Positions 9,369 through 16,575 of a DNA stretch of 37,570 bases are shown piece after piece. The DNA lies in the NCBI GenBank assembly GCA_902603095.1, contig CACKTS010000010.1, positions 1 to 37,570 of the forward strand. Direction: 5' to 3'. A model generated the notes under the pieces. The model ran no database searches. It saw only the letters and a program-made list of their open reading frames with translations, and was not told where the DNA came from. Source of the DNA: an uncultured Alphaproteobacteria bacterium (GTDB lineage Bacteria; Pseudomonadota; Alphaproteobacteria; HIMB59; GCA-002718135). Made by a program: the position numbers and the translations under genes. How positions within the stretch are numbered: the first letter of the stretch is position 1; each line of letters begins with the position of its first letter.

Positions 9369-10972
9369 AGGCTTTCTTTTCTTTGTGACACTTTTTGTAA
9401 TGCAGAATTTAAAAATATAATTGGACCTAACCCAACCACCACTATTATAAGGGCAGCAAATGAAGACTCTTGTAAAAGCTCATCAGAAGCATACTGATAC
9501 ACATACGTTGCCAAAGTTTCGAAATTAAAAGGACGTAGCAAAAGGGTTATTGGAAGTTCTTTTAATATATCAACAAAAACTAATATTCCTCCTATTAATA
9601 TATTGGATAATATCAAAGGCATAATTACTATTTTTACACCTCTATAAAAACCAGCACCCATAGTCAAAGATGCGTCCATAGCATTTGGATGAATTTTTAA
9701 AATTCCTGATCTAATTGATGCATTTCCTACAGCCAAAAATCTTACTACATAAGCAAAAATTAAAACAATAAAACCACCTGCAACATAACTTAAGTGAAGA
9801 TGAAGATATTTATTAATCCATCCTAAGAAAATTACCATTCCTACTGCCAATATTGTTCCCGGTAGAGCATATCCACAAGATGCAAGAAAGATTAATGATT
9901 TTTGAAGATTATTAGATTTATACTGTGAAATTATAATTAAAAATATTGAAGCAAGCATAACAAAAAAAGCGCCGGCTAAAGCTAAAGTGATACTAAAAAA
10001 AGAAGTAAAAAATATTTGCGTAAAATCAATAATTGAAAAACCACTAAAAACAAAATTTAGCAAAATAGATACAGGAACAACAAAACCAATTACTATCGGT
10101 GTTATACAAACAGTAAAACAAATTACTTTCTTAAAATTTGATGTTGATTTTGACTCTAGCATATTTTGACCACTACTTTTTTCATGAAATCTTTGTTTTC
10201 TTCTGGCAAGGTATTCTATTGTTAATAAGACAACTACAAATACAAATAAAACAGAGGAGATTTGGGAAGCTCCTGATAAACTATTCATACCAAGCCATAC
10301 ATTAAAAACACCTAAAGTTAATGTCTCAAGAGCAAAATATTCAACAGTGCCAAAATCAGATACAGTTTCCATTAATACAAGAGCCAAACCAGCTATTATC
10401 CCAGGTCGGGCAAGTGGTAAGGCAACACTAAAAAAACTACTTCTTCCATATATTAAACTTGTTTGAAAAAAAGATATAGGAACAGTTAAAAATGATGCTC
10501 TAGTAGTCATGTAAATATAAGGATATAAAACAAATGACATTACAAATATTGCTCCTTCCATTGATCGTATTTCAGGAAACCAATATTGATCTGAGTTTTG
10601 AAAATTAAAAAACTCTCTTATAATTTTTTGAACAGGGCCTGCATACTCTAAAAAATCTGTATAAGTATAAGCAATTATATATGCTGGTACTGCTGCTGGT
10701 AATAATAAAGCCCACTCAAAAAAATTCTTTCCAAAAAAATCATATCTTGTTACAACCCATGCAGTAGATACTCCTAATATAGAACTTAATATGCCTACGC
10801 CTATCATTAATATAATTGTGTTTGAAATATATCTTGGCAATACAGTAGAAAATAAATGAGGCCATAATGAAGTGTCACCTAAAAAAGCAGAATAAAAAAT
10901 TGCAAAGACAGGTGCAATAATAATTAATGCAACTAAGGTAGCAAATATAGATGAATTATTCCAATTTAACAA
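9365..10972 (-). CDS. fbpB: FbpB, iron(III) ABC transporter permease
   Basis: A 535-residue inner-membrane permease made of two fused BPD_transp_1 domains, each with about six membrane segments, the layout of FbpB/SfuB. Each half carries an EAA-type loop for contact with the ATPase (ASLTMGAGFYRGVKIVIMPL in the second half and a comparable SLIYGRSSFFSVALPLARPG in the first). It lies 18 bases downstream of fbpA on the same strand. The partner ATPase fbpC is convergent and overlaps by 4 bases. Function as the channel for Fe3+ delivered by FbpA is well supported by family and context. Confidence 0.9.
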   Translation of the reverse strand: MLNWNNSSIFATLVALIIIAPVFAIFYSAFLGDTSLWPHLFSTVLPRYISNTIILMIGVGILSSILGVSTAWVVTRYDFFGKNFFEWALLLPAAVPAYIIAYTYTDFLEYAGPVQKIIREFFNFQNSDQYWFPEIRSMEGAIFVMSFVLYPYIYMTTRASFLTVPISFFQTSLIYGRSSFFSVALPLARPGIIAGLALVLMETVSDFGTVEYFALETLTLGVFNVWLGMNSLSGASQISSVLFVFVVVLLTIEYLARRKQRFHEKSSGQNMLESKSTSNFKKVICFTVCITPIVIGFVVPVSILLNFVFSGFSIIDFTQIFFTSFFSITLALAGAFFVMLASIFLIIISQYKSNNLQKSLIFLASCGYALPGTILAVGMVIFLGWINKYLHLHLSYVAGGFIVLIFAYVVRFLAVGNASIRSGILKIHPNAMDASLTMGAGFYRGVKIVIMPLILSNILIGGILVFVDILKELPITLLLRPFNFETLATYVYQYASDELLQESSFAALIIVVVGLGPIIFLNSALQKVSQRKESL

Positions 10973-10990
10973 AACACTTGATGTTATAGA

Positions 10991-12010
10991 TTACCAACCA
11001 ACTCTATCAATTATTTTTTGAGCTTCAGGAGCAAGTTCTGCAATTTTTATAATTGGCAATTGATCTTCCCTGAAATCTCCCCAAGAGCTGAGCTCTTTGC
11101 TTGGATTCACATTAGGATTAACAGGGTACTCAAAATTTATTTCTCCATATAATTGTTGAGATTTTTTTGTGGTTAAAAATTCTAATAACATTATTGCTTC
11201 TTTTTTATTTTTTGAATGTAGGGCAACACCTCCACCCGATATATTAATATGTGCTCCACGATCACCCTCTCTTTGATTTGGAAAAACGAGCTTTACTTTT
11301 TTAGCCCATTTTCTTTGTTCAGGATCTTCAGAAAATTTTAATTTTCCATAATAATAATTATTAATAATTGCAATATTACACTCACCTTCATAAATAGACT
11401 TAACTTGTGCTCTGTCATTTCCTTGAGGTCTTCGTGCAAAATTATTAACAAGACCTTTTGCCCATGCTTCAGCATTTTCTTCACCGTATTCTGCTAAAAC
11501 AGATGCCATTATTCCTCTATTATAAACATGACTTCCAGGTCTTGAACAAATTTGACCTTTCCATTTTGGGCTGGCTAAGTCTTCTAATCTGGTTATTTCA
11601 CCATCCTTAATTATTTCTTTATTTACCACAATAACCCTTGCTCTTTTAGAAAAGGCAAACCAAGTATTTTCAGGACTTCTTAAATGCGGTGGAACATTCT
11701 CTATTAATTTTTTAGATTCTATAGACGCCAAAAGATTCAAATCTGAGTAAATATATAATCTACCTATATCAACAGTTAATATAACATCAGCTGGACTGTT
11801 TTCTCCTTCTGATTGTAATCTTTGTGCAAGGCCTTTTTTTGAATAGATAACATTTGTTTTAATCCCGGTTTCATTAGTGAATAATTCTAAAAAAGGGTTA
11901 ATTAGAAAGGGTTGTCTGTGTGAATATATATTAATTTCTTTTGCAAAAAGATTTATAGAAAAGCATGTAACAAAAATTATTGATAGAATATTAATAGTAT
12001 TTTTTTTCAT
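10991..12010 (-). CDS. fbpA: FbpA/FutA-like ferric iron-binding periplasmic protein
   Basis: A 339-residue periplasmic binding protein with a Sec signal peptide (hydrophobic 7-21, predicted cut after LFA at residue 23). Mature protein begins EINIYSHRQPFL, similar to the FutA/IdiA start, with a potential iron-ligand His at 31. The YYY triplet at residues 219-221 (in IAIINNYYYGKL) supplies the paired tyrosines that coordinate Fe3+ in FbpA/FutA proteins. The start overlaps the end of the upstream hydroxylase-family gene by 20 bases, so fbpA translation is probably coupled to it. Substrate assignment to ferric iron is strong. Confidence 0.9.
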   Translation of the reverse strand: MKKNTINILSIIFVTCFSINLFAKEINIYSHRQPFLINPFLELFTNETGIKTNVIYSKKGLAQRLQSEGENSPADVILTVDIGRLYIYSDLNLLASIESKKLIENVPPHLRSPENTWFAFSKRARVIVVNKEIIKDGEITRLEDLASPKWKGQICSRPGSHVYNRGIMASVLAEYGEENAEAWAKGLVNNFARRPQGNDRAQVKSIYEGECNIAIINNYYYGKLKFSEDPEQRKWAKKVKLVFPNQREGDRGAHINISGGGVALHSKNKKEAIMLLEFLTTKKSQQLYGEINFEYPVNPNVNPSKELSSWGDFREDQLPIIKIAELAPEAQKIIDRVGW

Positions 12011-13010
12011 TAGAGTAGCCTCTCTTAAAAAGATTAAAATAAAATTTTTTTCGTAATAAATTTAAATTTTTAATAAAAAAATTCTTTATTTCAAAAAAAG
12101 GACTTAAATAAAGTGTTTTTAGGTCATGGCTTTCGTCTGTTTGATTTTTTTCAATACCAAGATTGAGTGTTTCAAAATCAACAGAATGATGTAATGAGCC
12201 AAAAAGCCAATCCCAAATTGCTAATGCGGCACCAAAATTTTTATCATGGTGTTCCTTAGCTATAGAATGATGAAGTTGGTGTTGGGCTGGAGAAATAAAA
12301 ATATATTCTACCCACTTCCAATATTGGATGCCTATATGAGAATGCCTTAGGTTTGATCCTAAAACATTAAATATAAATACAAAAATATTGACCCCTAATA
12401 TTGTGTATAAACTAACTGTATTTCCAAATAAGAATATAAATGTTGAAATACTAATTGCTTGTGTAACTGAACTTCTTAAAGAAAAAATAATTCCTTCTAA
12501 TGGATGTGTTCTAAAAACTGTCATAGGGGTAAGAACAGTCGCTGAATGATGCACCTTATGCAGTGACCAAAGAATTGGCCAACGGTGCATAAATCTATGA
12601 ATAAAATACTTACTAAAATCATCAATGGTAAATTGAAAAGTTGTAAAAGAAATTACTACAATAATAGGTAAAGTATTTGAAAACATTCCAACACTCAGCC
12701 AATCTATTGAGTGAAAGTAAAAATACAAAGCTGTAGCTATTGTTAAATGCGTTATCAATATTGGTGAAACTAACATCATTATTAATTGATTGATGAAAAA
12801 AACTTTATAGTCAGATTTTGCTGATTTAGAAAAAAATATATTCCAATTAAAAATTTTTTTTAAAGCAGCTTTAAAAGAAAATTTTTTACTTAAGATAAAC
12901 CAACCTAAGGCAATAAATATTGATATAACAATATAAGCAATAAACACTCTTTTTTTTGGATCAATAAATTGACTACCAATTTTTATAAAATAGTCTGAAA
13001 GGATGTCCAT
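11991..13010 (-). CDS. sterol desaturase/fatty acid hydroxylase superfamily membrane protein
   Basis: A 339-residue protein with four or more membrane segments and the di-iron histidine clusters of the fatty acid hydroxylase superfamily. These are HRFMH (138-142), HKVHH (151-155), a later LRHSH, and HQLHH in the last third. These enzymes use a di-iron centre and O2 to hydroxylate or desaturate lipids; the lipid substrate here is unknown. The gene lies between the DUF4856 gene and fbpA and overlaps fbpA by 20 bases, so it is embedded in an iron-uptake operon. That may simply reflect an iron-dependent enzyme co-expressed with iron import, or a lipid change tied to iron status. A hairpin separates it from the DUF4856 gene. 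Confidence 0.85.
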   Translation of the reverse strand: MDILSDYFIKIGSQFIDPKKRVFIAYIVISIFIALGWFILSKKFSFKAALKKIFNWNIFFSKSAKSDYKVFFINQLIMMLVSPILITHLTIATALYFYFHSIDWLSVGMFSNTLPIIVVISFTTFQFTIDDFSKYFIHRFMHRWPILWSLHKVHHSATVLTPMTVFRTHPLEGIIFSLRSSVTQAISISTFIFLFGNTVSLYTILGVNIFVFIFNVLGSNLRHSHIGIQYWKWVEYIFISPAQHQLHHSIAKEHHDKNFGAALAIWDWLFGSLHHSVDFETLNLGIEKNQTDESHDLKTLYLSPFFEIKNFFIKNLNLLRKKFYFNLFKRGYSNEKKYY

Positions 13011-13022
13011 ATAACTTTAGTA

Positions 13023-13048
13023 GTGTGGCTTTTTTAAAAAAGCCACAC
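13023..13048 (-). terminator. intergenic hairpin between the DUF4856 and hydroxylase genes
   Basis: A perfect 26-base inverted repeat with GTGTGGCT and AGCCACAC arms joined by T5-A5. It sits in the 49-base gap after the DUF4856 stop. Only scattered T residues follow the stem on the minus strand, so it is not a textbook intrinsic terminator. It could act as a partial terminator or as a 3' mRNA-stabilising stem that makes the DUF4856 transcript more abundant than the desaturase-fbpAB part. Confidence 0.5.
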
Positions 13049-13059
13049 AAAATTTAATA

Positions 13060-14436
13060 CTAATCATTTTCTGCAGAATCAGAACTTCCCAATGAACTAG
13101 CAAGATCTTCCATGGCAGATAATTGATCATTAGCTTTAGCAGTTACACCAAATTCATCGATCATAAGTTTTTGAATTTTAAGCATATGCAACTTAAACTC
13201 ACCCCATTCCTGAGCTTGATCTTTGATGAAATTACCATTTGAGTCAACTCCAACGACTTGAGAAGCATTTAGTAAAACAGGTCCAAAACCCATCATTCTA
13301 TTCATTTTTACAGCTGCTTCCCCCAGATTTTCTGGTCCACACTGAAGTGCTAAGGCGAATCCTTTAAGCTCTCCCCAATGTTTTGCATATTTTCTAAATG
13401 CATCTGCTGTATCACCATTTGCTTCAACGATTATTTCAAGTGCTACTATGTCCTTATAAGTTGAACCTGCATATTTAAAAACAGACTCAGCAATAACTTT
13501 TTGCCAATTATCTCTAATAGTATCTCTTGCTGCTAACATAGCAGTTCTTTCATCAAAATTAAGGTTATGGCCACCAGCATCTCTTATAACTTCTCTTCCA
13601 TCTATAAATGCTTGGTTAACTGTAGCAAGGTAGTTTGTCTTTCCACCTTTGTCATAACTTGATGCGTAATAAGCATGAGCATATAGCATCTCAGAATACA
13701 AATCTACAACACCATCTCCATTATAATCGGCTGATGATAAATCTTTCATCTTAGCAACGTTATAGTTTTCTTCAGCTGATAATGTTAAAGAATGTGCTGG
13801 CGCACCCCAATATCCAAAAGCTTCATCCCAACTATGTTCTTTCCCAGTATAATAAGATCCTTCTTTGTAAGGTTTACTATTTGGTTTTTCACCATCTTTC
13901 ATTTTCTTTCCAAGATAGTTGTTTACTGCTTGATTGTAAAAAACAGCACCCATAGCAAATTTAGAGATTAGTTGTGTGTAATCAAATCCAGTGTTTGGAT
14001 CAAAACCACCTTCAACTTCACTAGCTTTTTGCATCATGTGTTCAATAGTTTCAGGACCCGTTAGTCCTCCCCAACCAGGAATTGCACCCTTGTACATTTT
14101 ACCTGATAAGTTACCACTTCCTATTTCTGCAACCATAGTTTGCATAACCGGGAACCCGTCTTTAGACTTTGGAGCAATGATCTCTAAACCATCTTCACCG
14201 TTGTAATAAGCCATCATTTTATCGAGATCACCTGTTTTAACGAGTTTTTTCAAACTATCATGAAGAACTTGTCTTGCCATTTGCCCAGTATATTTAACTG
14301 AATTTGTTTTATCACCATCATAACCTTTTAAGGTAATTGGATAAGGTCCATATATCTGATGCCCATCAGCTAATAACGATTTTGAAAAGCTAATTGCTAT
14401 TATTATTGAAAATAAAATTGTAGATATTTTTTTCAT
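13060..14436 (-). CDS. DUF4856 (imelysin-like) periplasmic protein
   Basis: A 458-residue exported protein. A Sec signal peptide (MKKISTILFSIIIAISF, cut after LLA/D near residue 24) leads into a helical domain with EHSWDEAFGYWGAP, the hallmark of DUF4856. A late MLKIQKLMIDEFGV helix follows. DUF4856 proteins resemble imelysins and are met in iron-uptake settings, but their biochemical role is not established. I chose the ATG at 14436 because GAGGAG lies 6 bases upstream. An in-frame ATG at 14496 would add 20 residues encoded by a strong RNA hairpin and has no ribosome site. The mature protein is rich in Asp, Gly and Tyr and its base composition is less AT-rich than its neighbours, as often seen for abundant proteins. 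It heads a minus-strand series leading to fbpA and fbpB, suggesting a role in iron capture. Confidence 0.8.
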   Translation of the reverse strand: MKKISTILFSIIIAISFSKSLLADGHQIYGPYPITLKGYDGDKTNSVKYTGQMARQVLHDSLKKLVKTGDLDKMMAYYNGEDGLEIIAPKSKDGFPVMQTMVAEIGSGNLSGKMYKGAIPGWGGLTGPETIEHMMQKASEVEGGFDPNTGFDYTQLISKFAMGAVFYNQAVNNYLGKKMKDGEKPNSKPYKEGSYYTGKEHSWDEAFGYWGAPAHSLTLSAEENYNVAKMKDLSSADYNGDGVVDLYSEMLYAHAYYASSYDKGGKTNYLATVNQAFIDGREVIRDAGGHNLNFDERTAMLAARDTIRDNWQKVIAESVFKYAGSTYKDIVALEIIVEANGDTADAFRKYAKHWGELKGFALALQCGPENLGEAAVKMNRMMGFGPVLLNASQVVGVDSNGNFIKDQAQEWGEFKLHMLKIQKLMIDEFGVTAKANDQLSAMEDLASSLGSSDSAEND

Positions 14437-14462
14437 AAACTCCTCGTAATAAATTTTTAATT

Positions 14463-14513
14463 GCGGGAGCTGAATAACGGAATTAGCTGGAACCATTTGT
14501 TTGTTACTCCCGC
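14463..14513 (-). promoter_or_regulatory. structured 5' leader of the DUF4856 gene
   Basis: On the minus strand GCGGGAG at 14513-14507 pairs with CTCCCGC at 14469-14463 to form a 7-bp GC-rich stem. It encloses a smaller AATGG/CCGTT stem. The element ends about 26 bases before the ATG and about 15 bases before the GAGGAG ribosome site. A second GGGAGTAA copy lies about 40 bases upstream (near 14545-14552) and could compete for the CTCCC strand, an arrangement that permits two alternative folds. No known riboswitch consensus is recognised. Confidence 0.5.
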
Positions 14514-14611
14514 GTCCTCTTATTGAGAATCTGCAACCTTTTTACTCCCAAATATAACAGAGGTTAATCTTAAAAAAAAAAGTAAGTAAATTGTGTTTAT
14601 AATCTTGATTT

Positions 14612-14626
14612 TTAGAATTATTCTAA
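14612..14626 (-). promoter_or_regulatory. palindrome resembling an Irr iron control element (ICE box)
   Basis: TTAGAAT-T-ATTCTAA is a perfect 7-1-7 palindrome. It resembles the alphaproteobacterial Irr-binding ICE box (TTTAGAA, short spacer, TTCTAAA). It overlaps the last codons of hupE and lies about 175 bases upstream of the DUF4856 start, in front of the iron operon. In such AT-rich DNA palindromes of this size occur by chance several times per window, so only the consensus match and position support it. Confidence 0.35.
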
Positions 14627-14627
14627 T

Positions 14628-15230
14628 TTAAATTAATAAAGAAATACCAAACAGCGCACAACCGAATCCAACAATTCTTAAAACAATCGAAGAAAATTTG
14701 GTTTTGATAGCCAAACTTCCAATTCCCACACCAAATAAATGTAACGTTGCTGTTCCTGAAGCAAAGCCAAGGGCAAATAAAATTGGGTTTACTGCCCATG
14801 GCATCTCCATGCCGTGAGCTAATCCGTGACACATTCCAAAAATACTAATGAAAATCATTATAATATTAGTGGAGATCTTTCTTTCTATAGCAATGGCTAA
14901 ACCTAACAATATGACAGAAAAGACTATTCCAAATTCAACAACATAAAATACAAGTGTTTCTAAGTCAAAAAAGAAAACTTCAACAAGCATACCAATGATT
15001 CCTCCGACAATCATCATTAAAACAAATGTTGCCGGGATTGTCCAAATTGCTCTTCCTCCAATTTGCGCACTTACAATACCTACACTAACCATTGCAAGAA
15101 AATGATCTATCCCCAAAACTGGATGGGAAAGACCATCATAAAAACCTACCATACCAGTAAAAGTATGGGCATACGCTGATGAGGTAAAAAATACAAAAGA
15201 TAAAAAAAATAAAATTATATTTAATTTCAT
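14628..15230 (-). CDS. hupE: HupE/UreJ-family metal transport protein
   Basis: A 200-residue membrane protein with a signal-like N-terminus ending in AYAH (residues 19-22) and about six further hydrophobic segments. The diagnostic HupE block HPVLGIDHFLAMVSVG is at residues 36-51, with H36, D42 and H43 as likely metal ligands. A second block, MCHGLAHGMEMP, is near residue 133. The family moves nickel or cobalt, and some members may handle other divalent metals. It overlaps the upstream unknown gene by 4 bases (ATGA), forming a two-gene unit. No hydrogenase or urease genes are in the window, so cobalt, nickel or iron import for other enzymes is possible. Confidence 0.85.
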   Translation of the reverse strand: MKLNIILFFLSFVFFTSSAYAHTFTGMVGFYDGLSHPVLGIDHFLAMVSVGIVSAQIGGRAIWTIPATFVLMMIVGGIIGMLVEVFFFDLETLVFYVVEFGIVFSVILLGLAIAIERKISTNIIMIFISIFGMCHGLAHGMEMPWAVNPILFALGFASGTATLHLFGVGIGSLAIKTKFSSIVLRIVGFGCALFGISLLI

Positions 15231-15943
15231 ACAAACATTTTTTGTTTTCTAAAAAATAACTTTTTAATAATAAAATAAATTAGGAATATTAGAACCACAA
15301 GAGCTATATGTGGAATATAAGCGCGAATATCAAATTTTTGCCAATGTACTATATCCATAAAAGGTCCAATATATAAAATTATAGGAGTCCATGTTAAAAT
15401 CTGCTCCCACACATTAGATCCAAAAAATTCAGCCTCACCTACAGCTAGAGAGTAATGACCTATATTATTTTCATTAAAAACTTCAATTAGGTAAGAGCCT
15501 TTAGATAAAATAAAACTTCTTTTAAATCCTGTATCTTGATTTACTTCTCCACCAATTTCAGGTCCTTTCCAATACCAATCTCTTGCATAAGGCTCATACC
15601 AGGCCTCCCAGTCAAAATTTTGTCCATCTGCAAAAAATTCTAATTTTTTATTATTTTTTTCATTCATAGGTGTTTCAATTATAGAATACACAGAAAGCGA
15701 TAGCCATAAGTGATCATCATCAACTTTAGGACTTAAAATTCCAGTATAAAATAAAAACTCTTCTTCACTATTTATTATATAATAGTGCGGCTCACCATTA
15801 AGCTTGCCATAATATGCTTTAGATATTTCTGGATCTATAACTTGATGCGGATTATCAATAGAGGGTGAATAATTAATTAACTTTGGCTGATGAGCAAATA
15901 GATGAGAACTAAATAATAAGATAATAATCAAAATTAATCGCAT
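15227..15943 (-). CDS. unknown exported, C-terminally membrane-anchored protein paired with HupE
   Basis: I do not recognise a named family. The 238-residue protein has a cleavable signal (MRLILIIILLFSSHLFA, residues 1-17). A periplasmic domain of about 150 residues follows that is rich in aromatic residues and predicted beta strands (FEAWYEPYARDWYWKGPEIGG-like region near 115-133, GSYLIEVFNENNIGHYSLAVGEAEFF near 153-177). A single C-terminal membrane helix (about 210-228) ends in a KKLFFRKQK tail. GHYSLAVGE is reminiscent of a beta-sandwich. Its 3' end overlaps the hupE start by 4 bases, so the two are co-translated. It may be a periplasmic metal-delivery or accessory subunit for HupE (inference). 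Confidence 0.7.
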   Translation of the reverse strand: MRLILIIILLFSSHLFAHQPKLINYSPSIDNPHQVIDPEISKAYYGKLNGEPHYYIINSEEEFLFYTGILSPKVDDDHLWLSLSVYSIIETPMNEKNNKKLEFFADGQNFDWEAWYEPYARDWYWKGPEIGGEVNQDTGFKRSFILSKGSYLIEVFNENNIGHYSLAVGEAEFFGSNVWEQILTWTPIILYIGPFMDIVHWQKFDIRAYIPHIALVVLIFLIYFIIKKLFFRKQKMFV

Positions 15944-15979
15944 TAATTAATTATAGTTTAGCTTTTATCATTTTCCAAT

Positions 15980-16008
15980 AAAATAAAAATGGGGCCACGT
16001 TGGGCCCC
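15980..16008 (-). terminator. intrinsic terminator of hsp20
   Basis: On the minus strand GGGGCC (16008-16003) pairs with GGCCCC (15996-15991) around a 6-base loop. A T-rich tract (ATTTTTATTTTATT) follows at 15990-15977. It starts 35 bases after the hsp20 stop and is the clearest Rho-independent terminator in the window. It separates hsp20 from the hupE unit. Confidence 0.85.
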
Positions 16009-16042
16009 TATCCTTATTAAATATATTTATAATACTTCTAAA

Positions 16043-16480
16043 TTATTTAATTTCTATTAACCGAGCCTTTTTTTCCTCGGGAATTATGCGCTCTAAATCA
16101 ATATTTAACAGACCGTTCAATAATTCAGCATTCTTAACTTTTATATCTTCTGAGATAGTAAATGATCTTTCAAATTGTCTGGTTGAAATTCCCTTATGAA
16201 TAACTCCATTTCCTTCTTCATTCACAACTTTCTCTTTTTGTCTGTTGCGAACAGTAAGATTATTTTCTTTAAGCTCTAATTCAATATCATCTTTAGAATA
16301 CCCAGCTAATGCTACTTCAATTTTATAATTATTCTCATTTATTCTATGAATATTATAGGGTGGATAATTTGAATTATGCCGCTCAGTTGACTCAAGCATT
16401 CTATCAAATTCTTCAAAAATTGAGTCAAATCCAACTGAAAATGGTCTAAGCGAATTCCATACGGATAGGTTTCTTGTCAT
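16043..16480 (-). CDS. Hsp20/IbpA-family small heat-shock protein
   Basis: A 145-residue alpha-crystallin-domain chaperone. The N-terminal arm is followed by the conserved YPPYNIHRINENNYKIEVALAGYSKDDIELELKE region (about 39-72). The GVIHKGISTRQFERSF block follows (about 92-107), as does a C-terminal LIEIK I-x-I motif used for oligomer assembly. The length is that of class A IbpA-like proteins. It binds unfolding proteins without ATP. It is a single-gene transcription unit with its own sigma-32-like promoter, a ROSE-like thermometer hairpin over AAGGAG, and a strong terminator. Expression is therefore expected to be heat-inducible at both transcription and translation. Confidence 0.93.
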   Translation of the reverse strand: MTRNLSVWNSLRPFSVGFDSIFEEFDRMLESTERHNSNYPPYNIHRINENNYKIEVALAGYSKDDIELELKENNLTVRNRQKEKVVNEEGNGVIHKGISTRQFERSFTISEDIKVKNAELLNGLLNIDLERIIPEEKKARLIEIK

Positions 16481-16485
16481 AAAAA

Positions 16486-16501
16486 CTCCTTATTAAGCAA
16501 G
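16486..16501 (-). ncRNA. ROSE-like RNA thermometer hairpin over the hsp20 ribosome site
   Basis: In the minus-strand transcript CUUGCUU (16501-16495) can pair with AAGGAG (16491-16486) through a 3-base AAU loop. The central G stays unpaired opposite the Shine-Dalgarno. This is the ROSE layout: a UYGCU motif pairing imperfectly with AGGA, with a bulged G, five bases before the ATG. A second hairpin upstream (16526-16509; arms GUAU and CCA against UGG and GUAC) precedes it. ROSE elements are known on sHSP genes of alphaproteobacteria and ibpA. Confidence 0.65.
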
Positions 16502-16540
16502 TTAAATATCAGTACCCACAATGGCATACCAACAAGTAAA

Positions 16541-16568
16541 ATATGGGAATTATAAAAATTTTTTCAAG
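16541..16568 (-). promoter_or_regulatory. sigma-32 (RpoH)-type promoter of hsp20
   Basis: Minus-strand CTTGAAA (16568-16562) and CCCATAT (16547-16541) are separated by 14 bases. This closely matches the heat-shock consensus CTTGAAA-N(12-15)-CCCATNT. The predicted start near 16534 gives a leader of about 54 bases that contains the thermometer hairpin. An rpoH gene is present in the same window. Confidence 0.78.
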
Positions 16569-16575
16569 TATAAAT

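Noticed and set aside
14437-14496. Longer start for the DUF4856 protein at 14496
   Set aside because: The extra 20 residues are encoded by the GC-rich hairpin leader and have no ribosome site. The internal ATG at 14436 has GAGGAG and begins a clean signal peptide.
14623-14832. 69-codon frame on the minus strand overlapping hupE
   Set aside because: Alternative frame inside hupE with an unnatural Cys/Trp-rich composition.
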